From positions 1 through 64,000 of the forward strand of contig NZ_CP021032.1 of the NCBI RefSeq assembly GCF_002117485.1: a stretch of 64,000 nucleotides of DNA. The letters are read 5' to 3'. Positions within the stretch are counted from its first letter, which is position 1. Each line of letters opens with the position of its first letter. Below the pieces are notes generated by a model. The model saw only the letters and a program-made list of their open reading frames with translations. It was not told the DNA's origin and searched no databases. This stretch comes from Rhizobium sp. NXC14. Lineage in GTDB: Bacteria; Pseudomonadota; Alphaproteobacteria; Rhizobiales; Rhizobiaceae. The translations under genes and the position numbers were made by a program. Shown here in pieces: positions 6,998 through 17,217 of the stretch.

Positions 6998-9607
6998 TCA
7001 AATCGGGCTGATCAGACCGAGCGGCTGGCTCCCGAGCAGTGCGGCCACCGAAATGCTGCCTCCCGGCTCGATCGTTTTTCCGGTCACGAGATCCGCCTTC
7101 AACCCATGAAGAGGGGAGGGGACCGCGATCGCCGTATCTTCCCAGAACTCCGGGCCGGCAAAAAGCGCGCCGGGATCGAGCCAGCCGAACATCAGCCGCG
7201 GGGCGACGGTGATCGCGAATTCGCTGTTGTGCACGCGGGCAAAGGCCAGCACGTGATCACGGCGGCTGCCGGTCGTCTTCAACGGCAGATAGTCACCCCG
7301 GGCAAAGAGAACCGGGTGCCGCTGGCGCAGCTGCAGGCCGATTGCGATGATGCGCTGCTTCAAGGCCGCCGCCTGAAGCTTGGCGATCGGTCCGGCTTCA
7401 TCAAGCCAGGCGGCCAGCTGTGCATGATCGACCGGCCGGCGATTATCAGGATCGACAAGACTGAAATCGAAGCCTTCCGCGCCTTGGTAAATGTCGGGAA
7501 TTCCCGGCGCGGTCAGCTTGAGCAGCGTCTGCGAAAGGCTGTTCACGTACCCCGCCGCAATGAAGGGCTGCAGCACTCTTTCGAAATCTTCCAGAAAGGC
7601 GTCATTGTCCGGCGACACCAGCGCCGCCGCATAGTCTGTGATCGCCTCCTCGTAAGCGTCATCCTGTTCGGTCCAGTCGCTTCGCAATTTCGCCTCGCGC
7701 ACCGCCTTGACCGCGTAGTCGGTGAAGCGCGCGCGAAGGTCTTCCCTTTGTGCTCTGTCGAATTCCTCCGGCCAGACGCCGGCGAACGCCTGATACAGCA
7801 TCCATTCGGTGTTCGTCTCCGGCGCTGCACCATCCGGCAGATGCTTCAGCCACGGCCGGTTCATGTCGCGCCACCGCCCTACCGCCTGAGCAAAAACATC
7901 CGCACCCTCGCTCAAGACATAGAGCCGCGCGCGTGCATCCTCGCCGCGTTTGGTGTCGTGAGTGGAGCTTGCCGAAAGCCCGTGCGGCTGCAGCCGCGCC
8001 CGCTCGGCCATGCGACGATGGAATCCTTCCGGCCCCTCGGGTGCCTTTCCGGGTTCGCCGCCGACCTCGTTTGCGGCAAGCAGCCTGTTATAGCGGTAGA
8101 ACAGCGTATCCTCTGTCGCCTTCGCCATGACAGGCCCGCTCAGCTGCTGGAAGCGGATCCGGAATTCGTGGGCTGCGTCACCGTCAATCTTGCCTTCGAG
8201 AAGCTTCAGCACGTGATCGAGCGCGCGCCGGTCGTCGAGACGCGGCATGACCTGCGATGCGGTCGCGGCAAGGACGGCCGAATCCTGCCAGCTCAGCGGA
8301 CCGCCGTCGCCATAGGTGCGGTAGACGGGGAATGCGATCAGCAGCTCGCGCACGGCGGTGGCGATTTCTTCCCGGTTTATCTCGGGAAAGATCCCCGCTG
8401 CCATCGCGACCAGCCGGCCGGTCTCGCCGGCAAAATTGCGCTCGACCATCTGTCGTTTGGCTAGCCGCCGGCCCTCCTCGAGATCGCCCGCCTCGCCGGC
8501 GAGGCCGCGATAGGCACCGTCCAGTATCCGCAGGCCGTCGGCGTCGATGTAGAGCTCGCCGAGGGCGGCGATGAATTCATATCCGGTGGTGCCGGCAACC
8601 GGCCAGCTTTCCGGCAGGACCTCGCCCGCGCCGACGATCTTTTCGACGACGATGTAGGTGTCGGCCCCGACAGCTGCCCTCAGCCTGTCGAGATAGGCCT
8701 TGGGTTCGGCAAGCCCGTCAACATGGTCGATGCGCAGGCCCTGCACCTTGCCATGGCGCACGAGTTCGAGCACCAGCCGATGCATGTCCTCGAATACCTG
8801 GGGATCCTCGACGCGGGTCCCGACCAGTCCAGTCACCTCGAAGAAGCGACGGTAACTCAGATGCCGCGCCGCTTCCTTCCAATGCATCAGCCGCCAATGC
8901 TGCTCGTCGTGCAGGCTTCTCACGAAATCGCGATCGGACGAGACATCCTCGAGTTTCTCCCGAAGGACTGCCTGATCGCCGCCCTCGAAGAGGATGTCGC
9001 GCAATGCGCGGTCGAAGTCCTCGCCTGACGTCACGGCCGCGGCCTCGGCCATTCGGGTTGCGACCGGATCATCGAGCCGATTTGCGATCGCGCCGTAGCT
9101 GCCGGGTTTGACCGGCAATAGCGTCTGAAAATATGCCAAGGCGAAGTTGCCGTGCATCTCGTCGCGCACGAGGCGCAGTTCGCCTGAAGCCAGCGCCTCT
9201 TCGAAATCCTGGCCGAGTTGCGGCAGGGTCAGCGGCTCGCCCCAGTCGATGTCGAAATGGCTGGCATAGGCGCTCTGCGGGCCGAAGGTCAGCACGTCCC
9301 GCCACCAGGCGTTGTCAGGCGAAGCGGCCATATGGTTCGGAACGATGTCGAGAACCAATCCCATGCCCGCCGAGGCGAGGCGCTCCGTCAGCCGGTCGAA
9401 CCCCGCGCGGCCGCCAAGCGCCGGATCGATCTCATTGGCGTCGATGACGTCATAGCCGTGAGTCGAGCCGCTGACGGCGGTGAAGATCGGTGAGGCATAG
9501 AGATGGCTGATGCCGAGCGTCTTGAGATAGGGAACGAGGTCGCAGGCACGATCAAAAGTCATGCCGTTGCGGAACTGTATCCGGTAGGTCGCTGTCGGAA
9601 GAGTCAT
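6998..9607 (-). CDS. treY: Malto-oligosyltrehalose synthase TreY
   Basis: The 869-residue GH13 enzyme converts the reducing end of maltodextrins to a trehalosyl unit, the first step of the TreY-TreZ route. It starts MTLPTATYRIQF, carries the N-terminal substrate region (LYASPIFTAVSGSTHGYDV) and the GH13 motifs GLVLDIVPNHMA, LRIDHVDGL with the nucleophile Asp, VVEKIVG with the acid/base Glu, and SSTHDTKRGED. Length is normal for the family. The gene lies 60 bases downstream of pbpC on the same strand, but that gap holds its own EcfG-type promoter. The treZ and glgX partners are not in the window. Trehalose accumulation by this route is a standard rhizobial osmotic and desiccation response. Confidence 0.95.
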   Translation of the reverse strand: MTLPTATYRIQFRNGMTFDRACDLVPYLKTLGISHLYASPIFTAVSGSTHGYDVIDANEIDPALGGRAGFDRLTERLASAGMGLVLDIVPNHMAASPDNAWWRDVLTFGPQSAYASHFDIDWGEPLTLPQLGQDFEEALASGELRLVRDEMHGNFALAYFQTLLPVKPGSYGAIANRLDDPVATRMAEAAAVTSGEDFDRALRDILFEGGDQAVLREKLEDVSSDRDFVRSLHDEQHWRLMHWKEAARHLSYRRFFEVTGLVGTRVEDPQVFEDMHRLVLELVRHGKVQGLRIDHVDGLAEPKAYLDRLRAAVGADTYIVVEKIVGAGEVLPESWPVAGTTGYEFIAALGELYIDADGLRILDGAYRGLAGEAGDLEEGRRLAKRQMVERNFAGETGRLVAMAAGIFPEINREEIATAVRELLIAFPVYRTYGDGGPLSWQDSAVLAATASQVMPRLDDRRALDHVLKLLEGKIDGDAAHEFRIRFQQLSGPVMAKATEDTLFYRYNRLLAANEVGGEPGKAPEGPEGFHRRMAERARLQPHGLSASSTHDTKRGEDARARLYVLSEGADVFAQAVGRWRDMNRPWLKHLPDGAAPETNTEWMLYQAFAGVWPEEFDRAQREDLRARFTDYAVKAVREAKLRSDWTEQDDAYEEAITDYAAALVSPDNDAFLEDFERVLQPFIAAGYVNSLSQTLLKLTAPGIPDIYQGAEGFDFSLVDPDNRRPVDHAQLAAWLDEAGPIAKLQAAALKQRIIAIGLQLRQRHPVLFARGDYLPLKTTGSRRDHVLAFARVHNSEFAITVAPRLMFGWLDPGALFAGPEFWEDTAIAVPSPLHGLKADLVTGKTIEPGGSISVAALLGSQPLGLISPI

Positions 9608-9640
9608 GAGGCCGTCTGACGTTGGAGGGAGACCTTTTCC

Positions 9641-9666
9641 AACGGTTGTCGGACTAATTTGGTTCC
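9641..9666 (-). promoter_or_regulatory. EcfG (general stress) promoter of treY
   Basis: On the minus strand GGAAC (9666-9662) is separated by 17 bases from CGTT (9644-9641), an exact match to the alphaproteobacterial EcfG/RpoE2 consensus GGAAC-N16/17-CGTT. It ends 33 bases upstream of the treY ATG and fits entirely in the 60-base pbpC-treY gap. Confidence 0.8.
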
Positions 9667-9667
9667 T

Positions 9668-11749
9668 TCAGTCGATGAAAACGCCGACACTTGCGGCGCG
9701 TCCGACTGAATCGATGACGGTCAGTTTCGAATAGCCGCCGCCGTCGGGCAGCCATTGCTGGGTGCGACGGCGCGAGAGATCGGGTAAGGGCTTGCCGTTG
9801 GCAAGCCAGCGGAAGGGCGCACGGCCGCCCTGCAGCTTCAACAGCAGCGGCGACAGATCGCCCCCCTTCGCGCCGAGATCGACATGGGCGCCCTCGGGCG
9901 GATAGACGATCTGCGGCGCGGGCTCGCGGCTGGAAGCGACGAGCAGGCCGCTGGCATTCAGCGCAAAACGCCGCTGGCTAATCGGCAGCTCGGCCTGGGC
10001 GATGCGCACGGCGCCTGCCGGCGGGCGGGGCAGGGGCGTGGTGGCGATGCCGGATCTGGCGAAAGCCTCGAACAGGATCGGCGCGGCGGTGCCATAGCCG
10101 GTCAGACCGGGCACCGCGCTGTTATCGGGCCGTCCGACCCAGACGCCGAGCACATACCGGCCGTCATAGCCGACCGACCAGGCGTCGCGATAGCCGTAGC
10201 TCGTCCCGGTTTTATAGGCGATGCCGCGCTGCGGCGCGCCGGCGGGGGGAATGACGCCGGAGAGGATATCGGCGACGTTCCAGACCGCGGCCGGTTCCAG
10301 CAGCGGTTCGCCGTCGAGCTTGCCCGGTGTGCCGGTGACACCGTCGCCAAGCCGTGCCGGCTGGCCGCGGTTGGCGAGCGCCGTGTAAAGCTGCACCAGA
10401 TCCTTCAGCGTGATGCCGACGCCGCCAAGACCGATCGCCAGTCCGGGCGTCTCGTTCGGCGGCAGGACCGGGCGAACCTCGGCGCGACGGAAGCGCACCA
10501 GCAGCCGCGACGGCCCGACGGCGTCGAGCAGCTTGACGGCCGGCACGTTCAAGGAGAGCTGCAAGGCCTCGCGCACGGTGACATCGCCTTGGTAGCTCAT
10601 GTCGAAATTGCGCGGCCGGTAGCCGAAGAAGTCGGCGGGCCGGTCCTCGATGATCGTCTCCTGGGAAACGAGGCCCTGCTCGAAGGCGAGCCCGTAGATG
10701 AAGGGCTTCAGCGTCGAGCCCGGCGAGCGGTTGACGCGGGTCATGTCGATCCAGCCGGAGCGGCTGGCATCGAAATAATCGGCCGAGCCGACCTCGCCGA
10801 CGATCGCACCGGTCTGCGCATCCGCCATTACCATGGCGAGCGAAAGCTTCGGGCCGAGTTTCGTCGTCGCGGCGCGCGCGACGGATTCCAGCCCCTGCTG
10901 CACCTGCTTCTTCAGCGTCGTCCGATGCTTGAGGACCAGAGGCTCCTTGCGCAATGCGGCTTCGCCGACATGGGCGGCAAGGGCAGGCAGTTGCAGGCGC
11001 CGCGGCGGAATGGCGACAGCTTCGGCCCGTTCCGCCTCGCCATCGCCGACGGCTTCGGCCACTGCGACGCGGTCGAGCACGCGCTTGCGTGCCTCCTGCG
11101 CGGCATTGAGATTGCGGTCCGGCCGACGCCGTTCCGGCAATTGCGGCAGGGCGACGAGCAGCGCCGCCTCGGCCACTGTCAGGCGGCGCGGCTCCTTGCC
11201 GAAATAGGCAAGGCTTGCGGCGCGCACGCCCTCGAGGTTGCCGCCATAGGGCGCATGCGTCAGATAGAGGTCGAGGATCTCTTCCTTCGACAGCCGCCGT
11301 TCGATCTGCACGGCGCGTGCGAGCTGCAGAAGCTTTGCTGAAAACGAGCGTTCGGCGCGCGGCTCGATCAGCCGGGCCACCTGCATCGAAAGCGTCGAGG
11401 CGCCGGAGACGATGTGGCCGTTGCGGACGAACTGCAGGCTGGCGCGCCCGAGCGCCCAGATATCGATGCCGCGGTGATCGTAGAAACGCTGATCCTCATA
11501 GGCAACAAGCATGCGCAGAAATTGCGGATCGACGTCGGCGACCACAGTCTTCAGCCGCCAACGGCCCTCCGGCGTCGCGAAAGCGCGCAACAGCTGCCCA
11601 TCGGCATCCAGCACCTCGGGTGAAACCACAGCCGCCTTGTCGAGCGGCGGCGGAAAGGCGCGGTCGGCGGCGTCGAGCACGAGGAGAGCCCCGCCGGCAA
11701 GAAGGATGCCGGCGGCGGAGCCGATCGCGAGCTTGTGCCACAGCCTCAT
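9668..11749 (-). CDS. pbpC: Penicillin-binding protein 1C
   Basis: A 693-residue bifunctional peptidoglycan synthase. An N-terminal membrane anchor (residues 8-25) is followed by the GT51 glycosyltransferase domain with the catalytic Glu in AYEDQRFYDHRG (Glu85) and SGASTLSMQVARL. The transpeptidase domain has the active-site Ser345 in GSTLK, the SLN motif (QLSLNVPAVKLLD) and KTG (AYKTGTSYGYRDAW). A C-terminal BiPBP_C-type domain ends the protein. The start codon overlaps the alpha-2-macroglobulin stop by four bases, the classic yfhM-pbpC coupling. The pair is thought to repair and protect the wall when the outer membrane is breached. Confidence 0.95.
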   Translation of the reverse strand: MRLWHKLAIGSAAGILLAGGALLVLDAADRAFPPPLDKAAVVSPEVLDADGQLLRAFATPEGRWRLKTVVADVDPQFLRMLVAYEDQRFYDHRGIDIWALGRASLQFVRNGHIVSGASTLSMQVARLIEPRAERSFSAKLLQLARAVQIERRLSKEEILDLYLTHAPYGGNLEGVRAASLAYFGKEPRRLTVAEAALLVALPQLPERRRPDRNLNAAQEARKRVLDRVAVAEAVGDGEAERAEAVAIPPRRLQLPALAAHVGEAALRKEPLVLKHRTTLKKQVQQGLESVARAATTKLGPKLSLAMVMADAQTGAIVGEVGSADYFDASRSGWIDMTRVNRSPGSTLKPFIYGLAFEQGLVSQETIIEDRPADFFGYRPRNFDMSYQGDVTVREALQLSLNVPAVKLLDAVGPSRLLVRFRRAEVRPVLPPNETPGLAIGLGGVGITLKDLVQLYTALANRGQPARLGDGVTGTPGKLDGEPLLEPAAVWNVADILSGVIPPAGAPQRGIAYKTGTSYGYRDAWSVGYDGRYVLGVWVGRPDNSAVPGLTGYGTAAPILFEAFARSGIATTPLPRPPAGAVRIAQAELPISQRRFALNASGLLVASSREPAPQIVYPPEGAHVDLGAKGGDLSPLLLKLQGGRAPFRWLANGKPLPDLSRRRTQQWLPDGGGYSKLTVIDSVGRAASVGVFID

Positions 11750-14700
11750 TTTTGCGCTGCTACGACCTCCATCTTGCCGGTCGCCGTGCGGGCCGAAAGC
11801 TCCGGCCGGTACATGTCCTCGACGCTTGCCGCCGGATGGTCGTAGGTGCCGGGGGTGACGGCGCGCACGACATAGGCGACGTTGAATTCACGCTCGTCGC
11901 CCGGCGCGCGGTTGAAGGCGGCGACAAAGCGGTCATAACGGAACTCGGTATGGGCGGCTGATATTTCGCCGATCCAGTCGAAATTCGTCATCTGGGCGCT
12001 GTCGACGAGATTCGGATTGTCGATCTCGAAGCCGGCCGGCAGAAGGTCGGTGATGACGATGCGCGATTGCCAGTCATTGGTCTCGCGCACGTGGATTACG
12101 ACCACGTAGCGCTCGTTCTGCTTCGCCTCGCTGATATTGGCCCCCTCGCCGTCGAGCGTGTAATAGCTGCGCTCGATGAGGAAGCCGTCGCCGCCGGCCG
12201 GCAGCGGCACGGTGGGGGCGGCGACGGTGGTGACGACAGCGGAGACGGAGTCGTTCGTCTGGTTGGTCAGCGTCAGCGGATGATCGGCGAGCGCATCGCC
12301 GGTCATGCGTGCCATATAGGCGCCGCTGTGGGCGGCGCCATTGACATCGATCTTCAGACCGTCATCACCGCCCTGGAGGGCGCGCGCGGCAAGCAGCATC
12401 CAGGCCTCTTCCTGGGTGCTCTTATATTTGCTGCGGCCCCATTCCTTGGCAACGGCCTTGGCGAGATCCGGGATGACAGGCGGTACCGGCCGGCTTTCGG
12501 CGGCGAGCGCCAGGATCGCCGCACCGTCGCGCAGGATCGTTCCGTAATCGGTGCGCGTCAGGTTGACGCGCGACACCATCGATTGCTGCGACATCTGCAG
12601 CGCGTCGATGAAAATATTCTTCGAACGCTGGGCGTCGCCATAAAGCGCCAGTGCGGCGGCGATATGCGCCTTGGCAAGCGGCGTCGGGAAGTCGTTGATC
12701 ATCGTGTCGGCATAATAACGCAGATCGCTGATCGCGGCCTTCTTGTTGCGGGCGAGAACATAGATGGCATAGGCGATCTGGTCGCCCTGGCCCTTGATGT
12801 CGGTGGTGTAGGAGAGCGCGTTCTGCAGGTTTTCGAGCGCCTGCACGAAGGCCTTTTCCGGCACGTCATATTTCATTTCGCGGGCCCGCGTCAGGAAATC
12901 GGTGACGTAGGAATCGAGCCAGACGTCGCCGGAATCCGGACCCCAGAGGCCGAAGCTGCCGGCCGAGGCCTGGTAGGAGAGCACCCGATAGATCGCGTCC
13001 TGCACTCTGCTGTGAACGTCGTCATCATTTTCGATGCCGGCCTGCTTCGCCACTTCGGCGAAATAGAGCAGCGGCAGCGCCCGGCTGGTGGTCTGCTCGG
13101 CGCAGCCGAAGGGGTAGCGGTCAAGCGTCATCAGCAGCGCCGGAATGTCGAAGGCCGCCGAGCGGGTGACGTTGACGCTGATCGAGGCGCCGGGCAGGAC
13201 ACTGTCGGCCAAGAGGTTCTTGTCCACCGTCAGCTTGGCCCCCGGCTTCAGCGCCAGCACCCGGCGCTGGGTGATCGGCAGGGAGGAGGGACGCACCGGC
13301 ACGTCGACGGCCTGGTCGAGCGAGAGGCCGGAGGCGTCGGACAGGTTGATCGAGACGCTGCCGGCGCCCGGCTGTTTGCCGATCAGCGAAAGCGTCAGTT
13401 CGGATTTCGCGCCAGCCTCGAGGCGGATCGTCTGCGAGGCTGAAGCCTGCTCGATGCCGACCGCATCATTGCCGGTCAGCTGCAGCTTGTAGTCGCCGGC
13501 CGGCGCATCGGTATTGGCGATGTCGAGGCGCAGATTGGCCTTGTCGCCGGGAGCGAGGAATTTCGGCAGGCTCGCCGTCACCACCACGGGATCGCGGATG
13601 ATGACGTCCTTGACGCCGTGGCCGACGCCCGTCTTCGACCAGGCGACCGCCATGACCCGCGCCGTGCCGTTGAACTGCGGAATGTCGAAGGAGACCTTCG
13701 CCTTGCCCTCGGAGTCGAGCTTGACCGGACCGGAGAAGAAGGCGACGAGCTTCTGCGTCGGCGGGCTTGCCTGCAGCGCAATGGCGCCGCCGTCGCCGCC
13801 GGTCCTGAGCTTGCCGGTCGCGCCCAGAGAGCCGTCGATCAGCCGGCCATAAAGGTCGCGGATCTCGAGACCGAGCTGGCGCTGGCCGAAATACCAGTCT
13901 TCTGGGTTCGGCGGTTCATAACGCGTCAGATTGAGAATGCCGACATCGACGGCGGCAACCGTCACGTAGGCATCCTCGTTGGCGCCGGCGCCGGTTACCT
14001 GCAGGCCGATATCAAGCGGCCCGCGCGGCAGCATCTTTTCCGGCGTATCGATCTTTACCGCAAGTGCACGCTGTTCGGGATCGACCTTCAGCCATTTTAT
14101 GCCGATCGAGCGCATCGGCATGTGGCTGTCCTGCGCGTCGCCTGGGCGGAAGAGCGTCGCCGTGACATAGGCGCCGGCGCCCCAGTCTGCCGTGACCGGG
14201 ATGTCGATCTCGCCGCCGGTCTCGCCGATCGTGGCGTTCTCTACGGCCACGAGCTTTTCGGTTCCGGCCGTCACCATCAGTTCGCCGCCATAGCGCGACG
14301 TGATTTTCAGCTTGGCTGTTTCGCCGATCTTGTAGCTGTCCTTGTCGAGGGCGATTTCCAGGCCGTCCGGCGTTTCGGTCGACGTCGAGGCAACGAACCA
14401 GCCGGCGTCGAATTCCACGCTGGAGGTGGGGCCATCGGCGTCAGGGCTTTCCACTTCGAGGCGGTAGCGACCCCAGGTGACCGGCACGGAAATCTTGCCG
14501 CCATCCATCGTCGCGTCGACGCTGCCGTTGGAAATCTGCTCGGCGGTATAGACCGGCTCGTATTTCCAGGCCGTCCCCTCGCGATACCATTGGTATTCCC
14601 GGTTGAGGCTGTAGAATTGCCAGCGCAGACCCTTGGTCTCCTGCTTCTGTCCGTCGGCATTGACGCCAATCACCGTGAAGTTGGCGATGGAATTCTCGGG

Positions 14701-17217
14701 CAGCTCGTCGGAGAATTCCGGCTTGATACCGATCGAAGCGCGCTCGTTCTTCACCGGAAGGACAAGCGAGCGCTCGATGGCGCGCCCGCCCGCTTCCTGC
14801 ATGCGCATATAGACGGTGGCGTTGAGCAACTGCGTCGTTGCCGGCAGGTCGCCGACGGTGAGGTCGGTCGAAGCTTCGCCGTTTTCGTCGAGTTCGGGCA
14901 GACCCTCGATTGGCAGACGCGAATCCTCGTTGGCGTCCTCGTCGGCAAGCCCGAAGAAGAAACCTTTATAGGCGGCGCTCTCACGCGTCGGCTTGACGAC
15001 GACGTCGCCCTCGAGCGTCAGGCCAACGGCCGGCGCGCCATAGAGATATTTGCCTGAGATGGTGATGTTCGCCGGCGTATCCGGGCCGATCTCCTTGGCC
15101 TCGGTCTTGATCTCCATGTCGGTGCGATCGGGCACGAAATCGTCGACGAGGAAACTCTTGCTGGCGATCGCGCTGCCCTTCGGATCGGTGTAGATGTTCA
15201 TCGTCCAAGTGCCGCGCATGGCGTTTGCCTGGGTGGTGAAATCGACGGAATAACCGCCGAGATTGCTGGTCTGGCTGACGATCCGGCGGTCTTCGACGCC
15301 ATCAGGGCGGCTGAAGATGAAGGTCAGCGGCAGGTTCTCGATGGCGTTGCCGTCGGTGTCGCGGGCAAGCGCCTGAGCGTGGACCGTTTCGCCGGCGCGA
15401 TAGATGCCGCGTTCGGTAAAGGTCAAGACGTCGATCGCGCCCGGTGAGGCGCGGCCGGTGACGCCGCGGTCGGAGAGATCGAAGCCGGCGCGCGTCATGT
15501 CGAGGAAGACGTAGTCCGAGGCGCCGTTTTTCGCGGTGATGACGGCGGGTGTCAGGGCCGCCGTGCCGCGGATGAGGCCGGCAGTGAAGGTGGCGCGGCC
15601 GTTTTCGTCGGTGGTGGCGGTGCCGAGCACTTCATTGTTCTTGGCAAGCAGCTGCAATTCGACGCCCGATATCGGCTTGGCCGAGGCGAGCGAACGGGTA
15701 AAGACATTGAGCCCGTCGGTGCCGGCATAGGTGGTGACGCCGATGTCGGAGACGAGGAACCATTGCGTCGCCTGCGAATCCCACTCCTGCGTCGGTCCAT
15801 TCGGCGCCGTCGCCGTCATCACGTAGATGCCGGGCTTGCGCTCGGGCAGCGCCTCGTCAACGGGGAAGCTGGTGATGATGTCCTTGTTGAGCTCGTTGGC
15901 GATGTCGATCGAACCCTGCCAGACGAGTTCGCCGCTTTGATCCTCGATATTCTGGGCGCTGTAGCCGTCGAGCTGGCTCAGGAACTGCGAGTTGGTCAAG
16001 AGCGGCGCGATGGCGCGATCGCCGATACGGTAGAGCTTGAGATTGGCGGAAGTCAGGTTGACCGAAACGATCGGGATGCCGCGGCGCGCCGTCGAGGGCA
16101 GCACGAAGCTGTCGCCGGTGAAGCGCACCATCTGGCTGCGGTCCTTGATATAGACGTCGATGGTAACAGGTGCATCGAGCGTCTCGTCGACCGACGACGG
16201 CAGGCCGTTGCGGAAGGCGATCTTGTAGGTCTGGCCGTGCGTCAGGCCCTCGACGCAGATCTGCTTATCCTTGGTTTCGACCGCCTTTGGCGCCTCGCCG
16301 TTCAGCGTCACGAAGGGCGTGTAGTCGGTGGTCTTGATCAGCGCCTCCGAGAAGGTGACGCAGGCCCGCGGCGTGGCGCTGTCGGCGTCGACCGTGTGTT
16401 CGGTGATGCGGAAGCCCTGCGTCGATTTCAACTGCAGGTAAGCCGCCTGCACATCCTCGGAGGCAACCAGCGCCAGACTCGCCTTGTAGGCGTTGAGCGC
16501 CGCGCGGTAATTTGCGTTTCGATCCAGGGCGTCGGCGAGGACGGCGAGCGCCTCCGCGCGCTTGGGCTTGGTGCGCGTCAGCTCGTAGCCGTTCAGCGCG
16601 TCGAGCACGGCCTGGCCTGATGTGTTGGTCTCGGCGCTACCGAGCGAAGCGGCGGCGCGGGCGGTTTCCAGCCAGAGATCGGCGTCGTCAGGGGTGATCG
16701 ACAGCGCGCCATGGAAGGACTTCAGCGCGTCGGCCAGATTGTTGCCGGTGAGATCGATGCGGGCATTGGCCGTCAGGCTGTCGACGCCCTGGCCCTGCTG
16801 GTCGTCAGCAAGCGCGAGATTGTCCTTGAAGTCGTGAGCCTGCTGAATGAGGTCGTTGCTCAGGAAGGTCAGACGCGGCGCGGCGCCGAGATCCGGCTCC
16901 TGCTTGGCTGATGTCTCGACGATCTTGCCGGCGACGGCGCCGGGGAAGGCGTTCATCGTCTTGAAATCGGACTTCAGGAAGCACCATTTCACCTTGGGAT
17001 TGTAGGTGAAGGCCTTGCAGCTCTTGTCGCCGATGCAGGAGGTCTTGCATTGATCGAGCGAGACGTTCTGTTCGGTGCGAAGATCGAAGCCGAAGAAATC
17101 GGCATCCTTGATCGTCTGGATGTCACGCTTGGTCTCCGCAGCGGCGGCTGGAAGACCGACGGCGATCGCGGAAAAAAATGCGATGGTGGCGAAAGCAAAG
17201 AACGAGCGCACGGACAT
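11746..17217 (-). CDS. Bacterial alpha-2-macroglobulin family protein (YfhM-like)
   Basis: A 1,823-residue secreted protease trap. Residues 1-27 form a Sec signal peptide ending PAAAAE. Residues 31-100 resemble a PAN/apple domain with paired cysteines (LDQCKTSCIGDKSCKAF). The MG domains and bait region follow, and the thioester motif GCAEQ is at 1371-1375 (Cys1372), followed by the alpha-helical TED domain (residues about 1375-1650) and a C-terminal receptor-like domain. No lipobox is visible, unlike E. coli YfhM, so it is probably soluble in the periplasm. It precedes pbpC with a four-base overlap. The family covalently traps attacking proteases. Confidence 0.93.
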   Translation of the reverse strand: MSVRSFFAFATIAFFSAIAVGLPAAAAETKRDIQTIKDADFFGFDLRTEQNVSLDQCKTSCIGDKSCKAFTYNPKVKWCFLKSDFKTMNAFPGAVAGKIVETSAKQEPDLGAAPRLTFLSNDLIQQAHDFKDNLALADDQQGQGVDSLTANARIDLTGNNLADALKSFHGALSITPDDADLWLETARAAASLGSAETNTSGQAVLDALNGYELTRTKPKRAEALAVLADALDRNANYRAALNAYKASLALVASEDVQAAYLQLKSTQGFRITEHTVDADSATPRACVTFSEALIKTTDYTPFVTLNGEAPKAVETKDKQICVEGLTHGQTYKIAFRNGLPSSVDETLDAPVTIDVYIKDRSQMVRFTGDSFVLPSTARRGIPIVSVNLTSANLKLYRIGDRAIAPLLTNSQFLSQLDGYSAQNIEDQSGELVWQGSIDIANELNKDIITSFPVDEALPERKPGIYVMTATAPNGPTQEWDSQATQWFLVSDIGVTTYAGTDGLNVFTRSLASAKPISGVELQLLAKNNEVLGTATTDENGRATFTAGLIRGTAALTPAVITAKNGASDYVFLDMTRAGFDLSDRGVTGRASPGAIDVLTFTERGIYRAGETVHAQALARDTDGNAIENLPLTFIFSRPDGVEDRRIVSQTSNLGGYSVDFTTQANAMRGTWTMNIYTDPKGSAIASKSFLVDDFVPDRTDMEIKTEAKEIGPDTPANITISGKYLYGAPAVGLTLEGDVVVKPTRESAAYKGFFFGLADEDANEDSRLPIEGLPELDENGEASTDLTVGDLPATTQLLNATVYMRMQEAGGRAIERSLVLPVKNERASIGIKPEFSDELPENSIANFTVIGVNADGQKQETKGLRWQFYSLNREYQWYREGTAWKYEPVYTAEQISNGSVDATMDGGKISVPVTWGRYRLEVESPDADGPTSSVEFDAGWFVASTSTETPDGLEIALDKDSYKIGETAKLKITSRYGGELMVTAGTEKLVAVENATIGETGGEIDIPVTADWGAGAYVTATLFRPGDAQDSHMPMRSIGIKWLKVDPEQRALAVKIDTPEKMLPRGPLDIGLQVTGAGANEDAYVTVAAVDVGILNLTRYEPPNPEDWYFGQRQLGLEIRDLYGRLIDGSLGATGKLRTGGDGGAIALQASPPTQKLVAFFSGPVKLDSEGKAKVSFDIPQFNGTARVMAVAWSKTGVGHGVKDVIIRDPVVVTASLPKFLAPGDKANLRLDIANTDAPAGDYKLQLTGNDAVGIEQASASQTIRLEAGAKSELTLSLIGKQPGAGSVSINLSDASGLSLDQAVDVPVRPSSLPITQRRVLALKPGAKLTVDKNLLADSVLPGASISVNVTRSAAFDIPALLMTLDRYPFGCAEQTTSRALPLLYFAEVAKQAGIENDDDVHSRVQDAIYRVLSYQASAGSFGLWGPDSGDVWLDSYVTDFLTRAREMKYDVPEKAFVQALENLQNALSYTTDIKGQGDQIAYAIYVLARNKKAAISDLRYYADTMINDFPTPLAKAHIAAALALYGDAQRSKNIFIDALQMSQQSMVSRVNLTRTDYGTILRDGAAILALAAESRPVPPVIPDLAKAVAKEWGRSKYKSTQEEAWMLLAARALQGGDDGLKIDVNGAAHSGAYMARMTGDALADHPLTLTNQTNDSVSAVVTTVAAPTVPLPAGGDGFLIERSYYTLDGEGANISEAKQNERYVVVIHVRETNDWQSRIVITDLLPAGFEIDNPNLVDSAQMTNFDWIGEISAAHTEFRYDRFVAAFNRAPGDEREFNVAYVVRAVTPGTYDHPAASVEDMYRPELSARTATGKMEVVAAQK

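Noticed and set aside
6968..8464. 498-codon plus-strand frame opposite treY
   Set aside because: Shadow of TreY; no ribosome binding site and no recognisable domain.
9884..11341. 485-codon plus-strand frame opposite pbpC
   Set aside because: Mirror of the PBP1C gene with biased composition.
12067..15057. Two plus-strand frames of about 460-480 codons opposite the alpha-2-macroglobulin gene
   Set aside because: Both mirror the codons of the real gene and have no motif.
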